From Spisula solida (Eukaryota; Mollusca; Bivalvia; Venerida; Mactridae): a stretch of DNA of 64,000 nt. The DNA lies in the NCBI GenBank assembly GCA_947247005.1, contig OX365949.1, positions 5,342,001 to 5,406,000 on the forward strand, written 5' to 3'. The position numbers were made by a program, and so were the translations under genes. This document shows, piece after piece, positions 45,001-48,357 of this stretch (the first letter of the stretch is position 1; each line of letters opens with the position of its first letter). Under the pieces are notes generated by a model that was not told the origin of the DNA, ran no database searches, and worked only from the letters and a program-made list of their open reading frames with translations.

Positions 45001-46413
45001 TAACGATACCGTCCGTCTGACCGGAGATAATATTCCGTAACCCATCCCACAGTGCCTTGTACAGATTTATACAGATTTCTGATGTCCTCATAGATCGTAC
45101 GTAATACGAGTAGAACAAGGCCGAGAAATAACCCATTTACTTAAAGTATTATTGCGCAACTTGAACTCATTTAGCTGACAAGTTAACCATCTGAATGGAA
45201 AAAAAGCGCGAAAAACTAAATTCGAAAGCTATGTCTTTACAAGAGAATGTAGTAGTGTAGGAAAATGGCAGTTTCACCTAAATACTAGACAGAAACACCT
45301 AAATACTAGACAGAAACACCTAAATACTAAACAGAAACACGTATGCTTCCGTTTCTTGTATGAGAGATTGGGAAGAAAATTCCCAATAATATTTTTTTTC
45401 ATTCTTTTTGAATTATATTGAGGTAGTTTAATGTAAGGAAAAGAAAAATGCAAACAACAATCATAGGTCATCAGGCCGGTCTAGGAGTTATCTGCAATCA
45501 GTAAAATTGTATTTTTCTTCAGAGTTGCATAAGCAGATAACTCCTGGAGAAGTTAGGCGATCTATAGTTTCCATTAGTCTGTTTCTAACATGATTCTGTG
45601 TTAAAATACGAAGCTTTTTACCCAAACTGTTGCGTACGCCATTAAACAGTTAAAAAACAAATGATTTAGACAAGAAATATACGTTCTGAAGTATAATAAT
45701 ACTTTACGTTGACTGGAGTCAATTTATTAATCATTAATAGCATCCCAATTTGACAATGTACCAAACTTAATTTGGTCATACTATTATGTAGCTCCAACAA
45801 GAACAATAACATAATGTGGTCCGTGTAAAATCATGGCCCATTCGATACTGAGCATATTTCACAAGAATCACAAAATACATATATTGGATACTTAATACAT
45901 AAATGTACTCCTCTTGATACTTTAAAAGTATCAAGTAATAAAATGGTTTTCTGAATAAAAACATAAACATTATATATGAAGCTAGTGTACGAAAATGCAC
46001 TAAATATTTGGAAATTGACAATTTAATCAATGGTGTCAATGTTAAATATATTTATACACAAACATTTGTTTTATTCTATACGTACTGTACATACAAATGA
46101 ATACAAAAATACAATATGGCTAGTTACAAATATGGAAGCTTATAAACACTTCTAAAACATCTTAACGAGTTCATTATTAATAGTAATGGTTAAAACAAAC
46201 ACATAATTCAAATAACTTATCACTACAGTATAATACATTGTACTTATCTGAAATCGAACTTTTTTAAAATATCAAACACATGATTATGTCCCTTTTAAAT
46301 AACAATTTCACTTAAAAATCCAGTGATCATATTTCATAAACGCTACAACTCGTACCTTCAGTCCTTACCGCCGCGGCAAGAACCACAAGGAGTGCTACTT
46401 TTTGTAGCCACAT
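1..46413 (-). CDS. Giant secreted VWA-ShKT-VWC multidomain protein gene (62 exons, 3' end off window)
   Basis: One minus-strand gene read from the ATG at 46413 down to the left edge, where it is cut inside VWC module 23. Domain order by residue: signal peptide 1-19, VWA1 about 29-210, VWA2 about 228-414, ShKT1 425-470, ShKT2 471-514, VWC1-2 524-695, ShKT3 696-738, VWC3-23 from 749 onward. All 61 introns are GT-AG and all joins stay in frame; 58 of them are phase 1 between modules or phase 2 inside a VWC, apart from two phase 0 junctions and minor variants noted below. VWA, ShKT and VWC are extracellular binding and disulphide-rich domains, so the product is very probably secreted matrix; two-VWA proteins occur in mussel byssal threads. 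Whether this one serves byssus, shell, mucus or another matrix is not shown. The gene could be more than one if a hidden promoter exists, but continuous phases argue for one. Confidence 0.85.
98..209 (-). CDS. VWC module 23, first half (exon A only)
   Basis: Residues about 3107-3143, five cysteines (GCFYNGKAYSKGQTFDDGC; CICVDDMTGQYSC), between attacag and gtgagttt. Trp is Phe. It is 112 bases, one codon shorter. By position it is class c and its CDYHCIC segment resembles VWC15. The second half must lie beyond the left edge. Confidence 0.86.
574..1451 (-). CDS. VWC module 22 (exons 1337-1451 and 574-818)
   Basis: Residues about 2987-3106, ten cysteines (MCVYKNQMYKQDQVWYDDC; DPKDPTCCKVASC). 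Extra residue before CC (class b); DGC is changed to DDC. Donor of exon A is gttggt. The linker ends MPGVSTMAPLPKT. Confidence 0.87.
1153..1245. repeat. Dispersed repeat, copy A
   Basis: aaggtcgattgtgaaacagg and cacctcattcctgatgttat, as at 18085-18180. VWC22 internal intron. Confidence 0.6.
1896..3232 (-). CDS. VWC module 21 (exons 3118-3232 and 1896-2230) with octapeptide minisatellite
   Basis: Residues about 2837-2986, ten cysteines (QCLYQGKTYKTGDKWDDGC; PNDRCCQKPFC), class a. The linker is a run of about nine octapeptides GVNPT(P/L)(A/G)P, in the order PAP, PAP, PAP, PGP, LAP, PAP, PGP, LAP, PAP, i.e. a 24-base unit with a 72-base higher-order period. The antisense frame is also open but is a by-product. 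Confidence 0.9.
2511..2633. repeat. Foldback element in VWC21 intron
   Basis: Left arm cggccggcattaagtcaata...ggttaggtattgg, right arm ccaatacctaac...cttaatgcacaacggcc: imperfect inverted arms of about 50 bases round a short loop. A MITE-like hairpin. Confidence 0.65.
3490..3660. repeat. Dispersed repeat with tggtctttacagacagg phrases
   Basis: Contains ttatagacaggtggtctc and ggtggtctttacagacaggt. The same phrase type occurs near 8650-8760, 54640-54830 and 56560-56690 and seems to belong to pogo-like elements beginning cagtc(a/t)aacctg. Confidence 0.4.
3708..4356 (-). CDS. VWC module 20 (exons 4242-4356 and 3708-3895), diverged first half
   Basis: Residues about 2736-2836, ten cysteines (FCVYNGVPLRSGQVFRDGC; TDPRDSCCQVPEC). 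Trp before DGC is Phe and the YxC region reads NSVVC, making it the most diverged A half. Class d with VWC8 and VWC16. The donor of exon A is gttagt. The first 46 bases of exon A have been copied upstream in a tandem array. Confidence 0.86.
4311..4600. repeat. 70-bp tandem repeat containing a partial VWC20 exon
   Basis: Three full copies (4311-4380, 4381-4450, 4451-4520), a shortened fourth to 4581 and a scrap. Each holds 46 bases of the 5' part of exon A, its acceptor and 24 intron bases. The lowest copy is the functional one. Copies 2 and 3 also show gacag/gtattc, a possible donor, so they resemble 41-base pseudo-exons. An isolated fragment recurs near 4814-4858. Confidence 0.93.
5031..5717 (-). 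CDS. VWC module 19 (exons 5603-5717 and 5031-5203)
   Basis: Residues about 2640-2735, ten cysteines (VCVYKASVYTQGQSWRDGC; PLNPCCQKPDC). The linker has PQPGVSTLAPN (class c). The codon split by the internal intron is Val. Confidence 0.88.
5300..5450. repeat. Dispersed repeat, ccataactc family, copy 1
   Basis: Contains tcaaagggccataactcc, ggcttggtactaactattca and cagtgattaaggagaac. Internal intron of VWC19. Confidence 0.65.
5465..5575. repeat. GC-rich short repeat island
   Basis: Irregular repeats of cgtgtgcaggc and cggtgtacgggc, strikingly G-rich against the AT-rich surroundings, within 30 bases of the VWC19 exon A donor. Confidence 0.7.
6152..6262 (-). CDS. Exon 53: 111-base Pro/Thr linker
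   Basis: Encodes about 37 residues from PGQVTPVPHPTPAP to TPGP, between gccacag and gttagtca. The donor is gttagt, unusual but also seen at VWC20 exon A. Phase 1 to phase 1. Confidence 0.75.
6511..6576 (-). CDS. Exon 52: 66-base linker
   Basis: Encodes GTHTGGGIVPTPRPLATLAPTI between ttatcag and gtaagtat; phase 1 to phase 1. First of two consecutive linker exons after VWC18. Confidence 0.75.
7100..7759 (-). CDS. VWC module 18 (exons 7645-7759 and 7100-7221)
   Basis: Residues about 2502-2580, ten cysteines (VCIMSGKAYTQGQQWYDGC; DPNDPVCCQIPQC). Close sister of VWC14 (class b, extra residue before CC). Its B exon is short because the linker is moved to two further exons. Confidence 0.89.
7265..7430. 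repeat. Dispersed repeat, ccataactc family, copy 2
   Basis: Contains cacaaaggaccataacttag and tgaccaatggttaaggaaaa. It sits in the internal intron of VWC18 just above exon B, the same place as copy 3 in VWC14. Confidence 0.65.
8200..9130 (-). CDS. VWC module 17 (exons 9016-9130 and 8200-8504)
   Basis: Residues about 2362-2501, ten cysteines (YCAYKGVQYTQGQTWQDGC; PNDQCCKKPNC), class a. The second longest linker, over 70 residues of Pro/Ala/Thr/Gln including TQAPHPFTTG. The intron contains a pogo-like end near 8646 (cagtctaacctgtgttaaag). Confidence 0.88.
9870..10041 (-). CDS. Exon 47: 172-base Pro/Thr linker joined in phase 0
   Basis: Encodes VTLAPNPNLTPGPG and further Pro/Ala/Thr repeats to PTQR, between cttacag and gtaagtta. 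The junction to VWC16 is phase 0 and recreates PSVTLAPN, the same words coded without interruption in the VWC12 linker, so an intron was gained or slid here. Confidence 0.8.
10326..11104 (-). CDS. VWC module 16 (exons 10990-11104 and 10326-10431), Trp lost
   Basis: Residues about 2231-2304, ten cysteines (VCVMNGVTFGQGQILDDGC; TDPQDSCCQIPKC). The conserved Trp before DGC is Leu. Exon B is short and ends in phase 0 after QPS; the linker continues on a separate exon starting VTLAPN. Class d. Confidence 0.86.
10621..10946. repeat. 33-bp minisatellite, ten copies
   Basis: Unit ggtggagcaatctctgctat followed by ggtataacattaa. Because 33 is divisible by three, several frames stay open on both strands, but these are not genes. 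It lies in the internal intron of VWC16. Confidence 0.92.
11146..11400. repeat. Dispersed repeat with gtccgtcagtcagtcagt microsatellite
   Basis: A cgaagggggctataggtttg start, a tcagtcag run, then aactcaaacagttttcaagc and atgaaacttggtatgtgg. This layout looks like a dispersed intergenic repeat, but only one copy is in the window. Confidence 0.4.
11775..12800 (-). CDS. VWC module 15 (exons 12686-12800 and 11775-11992)
   Basis: Residues about 2120-2230, ten cysteines (VCVYKGQQYLQGQRWQDGC; PNDYCCYVPTC). The linker has PGVSTIAPV (class c). The 690-base internal intron shows nothing recognised. Confidence 0.88.
12903..13972. mobile_element. Non-autonomous pogo/Tigger-like DNA element 1 (1,070 bp)
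   Basis: Terminal inverted repeats cagtaaaacctcg at both ends, each flanked by TA (12901-12902, 13973-13974). Subterminal phrases of the type taattcgagca recur on the left and ttcgagcacctggct on the right. There is no transposase frame. It is inserted in the intron between VWC14 and VWC15. Confidence 0.78.
14021..14791 (-). CDS. VWC module 14 (exons 14677-14791 and 14021-14283)
   Basis: Residues about 1994-2119, ten cysteines (VCVMSGKTYTQGQRW; DPSDPVCCQVPQC). It has the extra residue before CC and the VMSGK start, matching VWC18 closely (class b). A dispersed repeat sits in its internal intron at the same place as in VWC18. Confidence 0.9.
14430..14605. repeat. Dispersed repeat, ccataactc family, copy 3
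   Basis: Contains cccacaaagggctataattt, a central ggcttagtaccaagtattca and a final gtgattaaggagaact. It occupies the internal intron of VWC14, just above exon B, as copy 2 does in VWC18. Confidence 0.65.
15013..15431. repeat. 44-bp minisatellite, about nine copies
   Basis: Unit cagccaatcacagcgtagtt followed by aacatagaatgatgtacagaat, some copies with an extra atcag. It lies immediately downstream of the linker exon donor at 15463. Confidence 0.9.
15463..15582 (-). CDS. Exon 40: 120-base Pro/Thr linker
   Basis: Encodes about 40 residues beginning GVSTLSPPLNPG and ending APTPAPR, between acttcag and gtaagtat. Phase 1 to phase 1, divisible by three; separate from the B exon of VWC13. Confidence 0.8.
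15767..16533 (-). CDS. VWC module 13 (exons 16368-16533 and 15767-15900), linker fused to exon A
   Basis: Residues about 1854-1953, ten cysteines (VCVYNGKSYHQGQKWQDGC; TDSCCQEPVC). Exon A is 166 bases because it starts with a Pro/Thr linker (GVTPTPSPGVTTLRPP) that elsewhere is on the previous B exon or a separate exon, so an intron has been lost here. Class a. Confidence 0.88.
16640..16800. repeat. Diverged copy of a dispersed repeat also at 56.9 and 59.0 kb
   Basis: gtttctgctgagtgctgctttccctgtct resembles, in pieces, the tails near 56990-57020 and 59010-59035 (cggctt...gagtgctgc...ccctgtcc). Weak similarity judged by eye. The stretch from 16560 to 17215 is otherwise featureless intron. Confidence 0.3.
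17216..18352 (-). CDS. VWC module 12 (exons 18238-18352 and 17216-17415)
   Basis: Residues about 1749-1853, ten cysteines (YCSYNGVMFKQGDRWDDGC; DPSDPCCRIPVC). Class d by position but least typical of it. The linker has PSVTLAPN, which recurs across the VWC16 linker junction. The internal intron (17416-18237) carries a short dispersed repeat at 18085-18180. Confidence 0.87.
18085..18180. repeat. Dispersed repeat, copy B
   Basis: Shares aaggtcaattgagaaac and cacctcattcctgatgttat with 1153-1245. Both lie inside VWC introns, in modules 12 and 22. Confidence 0.6.
18853..19652 (-). CDS. VWC module 11 (exons 19538-19652 and 18853-19055)
   Basis: Residues about 1643-1748, ten cysteines (VCMYKGRTYTQGQRWRDGC; NQPCCQKPYC). 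The linker carries PGVSTIAPN (class c). The codon split by the internal intron gives Ile instead of Arg. The intron starts, at its low-coordinate side, with a pogo-like end cagtcaaacctgctataaac at 19080. Confidence 0.87.
19741..19860. repeat. 60-bp direct duplication
   Basis: Two adjacent copies starting cactaccaaagc and ending cactcgtctagcaatgt, differing at two or three bases. Non-coding, between VWC10 and VWC11. Confidence 0.9.
20221..20876 (-). CDS. VWC module 10 (exons 20762-20876 and 20221-20471)
   Basis: Residues about 1521-1642, ten cysteines (VCVYRNDQYTQGQQWFDGC; DPADPLCCRVPSC), with the extra residue before CC (class b). A long linker contains APLFTPAPQPGVTT and NPNPTPAPT. The 500-base stretch from 20877 to 21435 above it is intron with nothing recognised. 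Confidence 0.88.
21436..22505 (-). CDS. VWC module 9 (exons 22391-22505 and 21436-21647)
   Basis: Residues about 1412-1520, ten cysteines (ICVYKGAQYVQGQTWDDGC; AGNPCCFKPVC). Its linker (TTGQFTGTGTTLAP) resembles that of VWC11, two modules away, against the four-module rule; local gene conversion is a possible reason. Confidence 0.87.
22003..22078 (-). repeat. tRNA-like SINE head
   Basis: On minus, a canonical B-box gggttcgattccc preceded by an A-box-like ataggctgttagacagta. Located in the VWC9 intron. Acceptor-stem pairing is not convincing, so a SINE relic is likelier than a tRNA. Confidence 0.45.
22890..23948 (-). CDS. VWC module 8 (exons 23834-23948 and 22890-23119)
   Basis: Residues about 1297-1411, ten cysteines (YCVYKSASYSQGQTW; RCRCDDAS; MVTDPKDSCCTQPQC). 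The MVTDPxDSCC and CRCDDA segments recur in VWC16 and VWC20 (class d). The 700-base internal intron shows nothing recognised. Confidence 0.87.
24485..25208 (-). CDS. VWC module 7 (exons 25117-25208 and 24485-24698), shifted internal intron
   Basis: Residues about 1195-1296, ten cysteines (GYCAYKGQQYRQGQQWFDGC; SNPCCQKPEC). This is the only VWC whose internal intron is in phase 0 and lies about eight codons earlier, just after EDENT, so the fifth cysteine is coded in exon B. Exon A is 92 instead of 115 bases. The linker carries PGVSTLAPN. Class c (7, 11, 15, 19). Confidence 0.86.
25439..25676. repeat. 34-bp tandem array, seven copies, grown from a tRNA-like SINE
   Basis: Unit ctcttgtgcttgaggtggac plus accctatcactagg. 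Read on minus it is cctagtgataggg followed by cacctcaagcacaagag, the A-box and anticodon-arm part of a tRNA-like sequence; a single B-box-like tgtttgaatccagg follows at 25418-25431. Only the first half of the tRNA-like head has been amplified. Confidence 0.7.
25940..26729 (-). CDS. VWC module 6 (exons 26615-26729 and 25940-26124)
   Basis: Residues about 1095-1194, ten cysteines (MCVYKNQNYNQGQVWFDGC; DPNDPGCCKVPQC). It has one extra residue before the double cysteine, a mark shared only with modules 10, 14, 18 and 22 (class b). Its A half is nearest to that of VWC22, sixteen modules away. Confidence 0.88.
26404..26490 (-). repeat. tRNA-like SINE head
   Basis: On the minus strand cataatggtagagcgtctgc resembles an A-box and gggtttgatccca a B-box, spaced as in tRNA. 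It sits in the VWC6 intron, so it is a SINE relic rather than a tRNA gene. Confidence 0.45.
26925..27110. repeat. Dispersed repeat, ccataactc family, copy 4
   Basis: Shares cacaaagtgccataactc, a central cttggtatcaaggattcgtg and a final ggttaagaagaa with copies at 5300, 7265 and 14430, all in plus orientation. It lies between VWC5 and VWC6. Confidence 0.6.
27191..28129 (-). CDS. VWC module 5 (exons 28015-28129 and 27191-27369)
   Basis: Residues about 997-1094, ten cysteines (GYCEYKGHTYKQAEIW; QDSSNICCQVPQC). The B exon has no methionine and so is easy to miss. It opens the four-module higher-order series (class a: modules 5, 9, 13, 17, 21). Exon A can only be spliced correctly from the last of 17 repeated acceptors, or from any of them if the extra sequence is tolerated. 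Confidence 0.86.
27424..27700. repeat. About 42-bp tandem repeat in VWC5 intron
   Basis: Five to six imperfect copies containing atatcaggtagtgttaggta and a cacacagaaaaa tail. Non-coding. Confidence 0.75.
28121..28800. repeat. 40-bp satellite, 17 perfect-period copies carrying a splice acceptor
   Basis: The unit starts cacaatatcctgtcatagag on plus and repeats exactly every 40 bases for 680 bases with only scattered point changes. The lowest-coordinate copy overlaps the first nine coding bases and the acceptor of VWC5 exon A; each copy therefore repeats ctatgacag/GATATTGTG on the minus strand. The array grew out of a functional intron-exon border. Confidence 0.95.
29170..31356 (-). CDS. VWC module 4 (exons 31242-31356 and 29170-29441)
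   Basis: Residues about 868-996, ten cysteines (EGCLYKGNMYIAGQTW; IDPSDPCCQKPKC). The 74-residue segment after the last cysteine mixes Pro, Val and Thr. The 1.8-kb internal intron is the longest inside any module and has been filled by a pogo-like element and a SINE. Confidence 0.87.
29615..29752 (-). repeat. tRNA-derived SINE copy
   Basis: Same family as the copy at 33960-34090: tRNA-like head on the minus strand with gctcaatggtaagtgtgcttg as A-box region, then a body matching cctttatttgccagtaagct on plus. More diverged at the B-box. Confidence 0.55.
29924..30816. mobile_element. Non-autonomous pogo/Tigger-like DNA element 2 (893 bp)
   Basis: Inverted ends cagtcaggactcgttacaac and, on the other side, cagtcagacctcgatacaac, with TA directly outside both ends (29922-29923 and 30817-30818). 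Subterminal phrases such as cgttataacgacac repeat several times. No transposase frame survives. TIRs beginning CAGT and a TA target duplication are characteristic of the pogo branch of Tc1/mariner. Confidence 0.72.
30509..30546. repeat. Hairpin inside pogo-like element 2
   Basis: acgcatgttaattaa and ttaacatgcgt form an inverted repeat around a short AT spacer. It may be a scar of a nested insertion or a cruciform. Confidence 0.5.
31593..31787. repeat. Pogo-like TIR element, cagtcgaacctg family
   Basis: Left end cagtcgaacctgagtcaaag, right end reverse complement cagtcaaaattg, with internal phrases of the gaccac / tagtctttacaaac type. Non-coding, in the intron between VWC3 and VWC4. Confidence 0.45.
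31839..32471 (-). CDS. VWC module 3 (exons 32357-32471 and 31839-32080)
   Basis: Residues about 749-867, ten cysteines, with DVCIYNGQAFKQGNTW and GDCCTTVQC. The first-half aspartate before the second cysteine is VGC instead of DGC. The linker of about 50 residues is Gly/Thr/Pro rich and lacks the TLAP motif. Confidence 0.86.
32498..32630. repeat. Pogo-like TIR element, acagttaaacct family
   Basis: Left end tacagttaaacctcatat and right end ggtaccactgtac about 130 bases apart, TA at both edges. Short non-autonomous element next to the VWC3 acceptor. Confidence 0.4.
32825..32854 (-). CDS. Exon 17: 30-base Pro linker
   Basis: Encodes VDNTPNPEPT between atttcag and gtaaactt, phase 1 on both sides. 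It leads into VWC3. Confidence 0.65.
32998..33255. repeat. 48-bp minisatellite, five copies
   Basis: Copies begin gtggaggagaagactcacag and differ at only a few bases. The array lies just downstream of the ShKT3 donor. The open frame through it is a consequence of the 48-base period. Confidence 0.85.
33299..33427 (-). CDS. Exon 16: ShKT domain 3
   Basis: Starts AVSPTAPPAC and holds six cysteines ending NCRKTCNLC. It sits between VWC2 and VWC3, away from the other two ShKT exons, so it was probably copied and inserted through the shared phase 1 boundaries. Confidence 0.87.
33960..34090 (-). repeat. tRNA-derived SINE copy
   Basis: Minus strand from 34089: GTGCCTCCA pairs with TGGAGGCAC at the other end, giving a tRNA-like acceptor stem; in between sit an A-box-like tcaatggttagcatgcttgcc and a B-box-like gagttcaaa. 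The body that follows (agcctttatttggcagtaag on plus) is shared with the copy near 29620-29750, so this is a SINE and not a tRNA gene. Confidence 0.6.
34155..34966 (-). CDS. VWC module 2 (exons 34852-34966 and 34155-34294)
   Basis: Residues about 611-695, ten cysteines from AVCQFKSQQYYEGQTW to GECCRKPVC. The codon split by the internal intron gives Leu instead of the usual Arg or Lys. The linker is Gly/Ser rich (GSFSGYGTISGHG) rather than Pro/Thr rich, a different linker type from VWC4 onward. Confidence 0.85.
35005..35473. repeat. Inverted-repeat element with internal ttccctgac repeats
   Basis: The left end reads cagggttcccac and the right end gtgggaaccctg, giving inverted ends 469 bases apart. 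The inside holds at least eight copies of tttccctgac at both flanks. It is a non-coding MITE-like element in the intron upstream of VWC2. Confidence 0.55.
35793..36467 (-). CDS. VWC module 1 (exons 36350-36467 and 35793-35935)
   Basis: Residues about 524-610. All ten cysteines are present: CYY, DGC, CTC, QC, then KCP, TC, CC and VC. The A exon is 118 bases, one codon longer than the standard. The usual DPxD before the double cysteine is replaced by KSETE. The linker is short and lacks the TLAP repeats of later modules. Confidence 0.85.
35968..36075. repeat. Short tandem repeat in VWC1 intron
   Basis: Four spaced copies of accatatttctgggta separated by variable G-rich spacers. It lies inside the intron between the two halves of VWC1. 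Confidence 0.6.
37164..37190 (-). CDS. Exon 11: 27-base linker
   Basis: Encodes DAKSQSVGF between actttcag and gtaagtac, phase 1 to phase 1. It is the last exon before the VWC series. The 700-base intron below it (36468-37163) holds nothing recognised. Confidence 0.55.
37654..37785 (-). CDS. Exon 10: ShKT domain 2
   Basis: Starts with LYTTAPPPC and carries the six-cysteine ShKT pattern ending NCRKYCGYC. The invariant aromatic after the fourth loop is WAETNC, like WAKDNC in ShKT1 and WARDNC in ShKT3. One exon per domain, both boundaries phase 1. Confidence 0.88.
38207..38344 (-). CDS. Exon 9: ShKT domain 1
   Basis: Contains six cysteines in the ShKT order, from DPCQDHIPDCNKY through KDNCPKFCGFC, about 36 residues. 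ShKT domains are small disulphide folds found in many secreted metazoan enzymes and matrix proteins; the name comes from a sea anemone channel blocker, but context here points to a structural or protein-binding domain. Phase 1 on both sides, length divisible by three. Confidence 0.88.
38430..38740. repeat. Tandem repeat of about 45-50 bases in intron 8
   Basis: About six imperfect copies of a unit built around gccaatgaaaacatgtttt and atggtttcagccaatg. It ends a few bases before the donor of exon 8, at lower coordinates. No coding potential. Confidence 0.6.
38754..38783 (-). CDS. Exon 8: 30-base linker
   Basis: Encodes about ten residues, VRATAGPATQ, between ttttgcag and gtaactac, phase 1 to phase 1. 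It connects VWA2 to the first ShKT domain. Confidence 0.65.
39469..40928 (-). CDS. Exons 5-7: VWA domain 2 (intact MIDAS)
   Basis: Coding pieces are 40713-40928, 39908-40105 and 39469-39618, all phase 1. The domain starts ADIAFLVDGSGSIG with a complete DxSxS, keeps the Thr in GGGTNTADGL and the Asp in VVITDGRSS, and ends LLAIGVGNGVDVNELH with a helix closing at ITRACQ. It is thus a metal-competent VWA, in contrast to domain 1, which is uninterrupted by introns while this one has two. VWA domains usually bind protein ligands such as collagen. The 600-base intron from 40106 to 40712 shows nothing recognised. Confidence 0.9.
40997..41209. repeat. Small inverted-repeat element in intron 4
   Basis: Ends read aggggtgttaaaaaagt on the left and, reverse complemented, cagggtgttaaaaatat on the right, about 213 bases apart. 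This looks like a short mariner-type MITE, but no clear target duplication was seen. Confidence 0.35.
41653..41694 (-). CDS. Exon 4: 42-base Thr/Pro linker between VWA domains
   Basis: Encodes AVTPTTTQAMGAPN between tactttaag and gtaagtat, phase 1 at both ends. It separates the two VWA domains and, being a multiple of three, could be a cassette exon. Confidence 0.75.
42085..42645 (-). CDS. Exon 3: VWA domain 1 (degenerate MIDAS)
   Basis: A whole 187-residue von Willebrand factor A domain in one exon, from CVKQDITYMIDSSG to the LATRLNGG end. The fold signature is clear: beta strand with DSSG, QVSIVTYS strand, GGSNTGD loop, YGVLVTG strand and LFTVGVG strand. The metal-ion site is altered: DxSxS reads DSSGF, lacking the last Ser, and the usual TDG reads TGS, lacking the Asp; the Thr of GGSNT is kept. 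It is therefore unlikely to bind divalent metal in the usual way. It joins the next exon in phase 1. Confidence 0.88.
43092..43109 (-). CDS. Exon 2: 18-base microexon
   Basis: Flanked by tttattttcag and gtatgagt. In the phase demanded by exons 1 and 3 it adds EKRQLT between the signal peptide and VWA1; the KR pair could serve as a processing site. The other two frames either stop or do not join exon 3. Its length is a multiple of three, so skipping would not break the frame. Confidence 0.6.
43110..46355 (-). other. Intron 1 (3.2 kb)
   Basis: No exon-like sequence was recognised here. It is AT-rich and contains a short threefold tandem repeat of about 22 bases near 45278-45340 (copies of cctaaatactagacagaaac). 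Regulatory elements may lie here but none can be named. Confidence 0.5.
46356..46413 (-). CDS. Exon 1: signal peptide
   Basis: Starts MWLQKVALLVVLAAA, a short n-region with one Lys, a Leu/Val/Ala hydrophobic core and an Ala-rich cleavage region, then VRTE. Two donors are possible: GTAAGG at 46368 and GTACGA at 46355. Only the second leaves one base over and stays in frame with the 18-base exon 2 and VWA1, so I chose it although its sequence is the weaker donor. If the first is used, an extra unseen exon is needed. Confidence 0.7.
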
Positions 46414-46463
46414 GTTTCCTTGCTCCCGAAAATCGAAATATCAAAAGTTACTACCAGTACGCC

Positions 46464-46470
46464 TCTTATA
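46464..46470 (-). promoter_or_regulatory. Putative TATA box of the giant gene
   Basis: On the minus strand the sequence ATATAAGAGG begins about 58 bases upstream of the start codon at 46413. A transcription start 25-30 bases further down, near 46440, would give a 5' leader of roughly 27 bases. TATA promoters with short leaders are usual for strongly expressed secretory genes. This rests on motif and spacing only. Confidence 0.45.
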
Positions 46471-47075
46471 TGCGGCCACAACACCGTATCTATGTCACTG
46501 AAAGTCGTTATCTCAATGTGAAACATGTTGATGTCTTAAGCAAAAATTGTGCAACAGCATGCTTTCCATAACACATGTATACATCACCAGCGTTTTCTAA
46601 ACTTCGCATGTACTTGGTCAGCAATTTAAAAACTCGTCATTGCACCCAAATACAGCTCTAGGAGCGACCACCATCGACCAATCGCATGAAAAGGGAAGTA
46701 AATTCCAAATGTACTGTTCGTATTTACTTGGTATTGTTGATAAAATGTTTAAGAGTCTGCAAGTGCATCTAAACATGACGCATGTAGTCCGATATTAGAT
46801 TATTTGGGTTGTGTACGTATGCTAGGCGAACAATGGTCTTCTAAGCGGGTTTACTTAAACATATAAGGGGGGAGCCGTAACTAAGTTTTAGAACTTTTGG
46901 CTCGACCCTTTTACCCATGTATGTATATATATACATGTATGTATTTATAGATCTATCTGAGTGTCATTGTTTGGGTAATAAAATATGTTTAAACTTGAAC
47001 ATATGAGAATAAACAGAAGAAAAGCATTTTAAATTTGTGTCTTTGGTGATTGGTTGCAGCAGCTCTTTAGCACAT

Positions 47076-47135
47076 CGGGCCTATTGATCTAGTAGTTACA
47101 GCGCGTCCGCCTCGAGGACAAGAGGTTTCAGCATT
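47076..47135 (+). repeat. tRNA-like SINE head
   Basis: tgatctagtagttacagcgc and gtccgcctcgaggacaagag resemble the A-box and anticodon arm of a tRNA, followed by a weak B-box (aggtttcagc). No acceptor pairing. Confidence 0.35.
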
Positions 47136-48284
47136 CACGTGACAAAAATAACACCGACGCTTGATACATAAAATTGCCGTTTTACGCAAAATGCATCAAA
47201 GTCAAACAGTGTGGTAATCAATGTCGTTTTGTTAGTTTCATTGGCACTATTACACGTACAAGTGTATGTACCGTTATTAATACCAAGGTCTTCAAAAGAC
47301 ACGTATGACTGAAATGTACAAATGTATGTGTAAGTGCATGGATGCGTTCCTGATGTGTCACATGTTGAATGTCTGAATATTGGCATCGTCGTTACTGTTG
47401 TAGCGCGGTTTATACAAACATGTCATATCAGAACGGACACCGGGACCCTAGTAGGTATCTTTAAACATTTGTGTGAGACGACGTGTATTTGGTAGGTGGT
47501 TCTATATGGTAATTTAACATCCACCAACATGACAGAGTAGTAAATTTAAGATTCAACAACTGTAGGAATTTTAGTCATCCACAATCCACATGATCACTGT
47601 AGAACAAGAGAAGGCAGTTTGTGTAAGTTTATTTGGTAGCACTCGATCAACAGACGTGCAATGTGATATGAGGTAAATAAGATATACTTATTAGAACTTC
47701 GATGCATAGAACTACCTTCGGACCGGCAAACTAGGTCGAGCTACGTAACTATTTGAGTCATACCTGCTATATACAACTTCAAGTATAAGTGCCAGGATCG
47801 TAGAACCTGTTCGAGATTTCTAAAACTATTCGTTGTATCGAAGTTCTGCTGTATAATTATGTAAATAAATTAATGAACCAGACAATATAATTATATAATC
47901 AGTCTTTGTATACCGACCAAATAGATAATACATGTACTGAAAAAGACAAAAAAAACATGTCAAGACGGCATGATAAGTTTTGGCCGTACATGTATATGAA
48001 TAAACAACACTTGTAATTGATTATAACTTTAAGTAAAAAATGTATGACTATTTGTGCAAAGTGGGGATATATATGGAGTATGGAGACTATCAAAGTAACA
48101 GTATTTGTGATATGTTGCTACGTTTGTTGTTTGTTTGATTGTTTGCGGTCAACTGAAACAGACATAAATGCATGACAATTGGTTTTTCTCTGCCTAATTG
48201 GCCAATGACATCGGCTTCGAGTGAAGACAGTTGTGTGATATAAGCAATCCGGGTGCGACACCCTAGCTCGTTCCGAATACTTTC

Positions 48285-48357
48285 GTGTGTCTGGTATTCG
48301 AACCAGATACCTCTCAATTTGTAATCTAGAGCGTTGTCCAGTCGACCACCGCGTCAA
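48285..48357 (-). repeat. tRNA-like SINE head
   Basis: On minus: gcggtggtcgactggacaac (A-box like), then ctggttcgaataccag, whose CTGG and CCAG form a T-arm around a B-box. Upstream and downstream pairing is incomplete, so it is read as a SINE relic. Confidence 0.5.

Noticed and set aside
46323..46571. Plus-strand 82-residue frame across the first exon
   Set aside because: The minus strand here has a TATA box, start codon, signal peptide and in-phase donor; the plus frame has no features.
47135..47386. Minus-strand frame with NGTYTCTC, resembling the end of an Ig domain
   Set aside because: Only one short stretch matches and no splice-linked partner or second conserved strand was found; too weak to call an exon or pseudogene.
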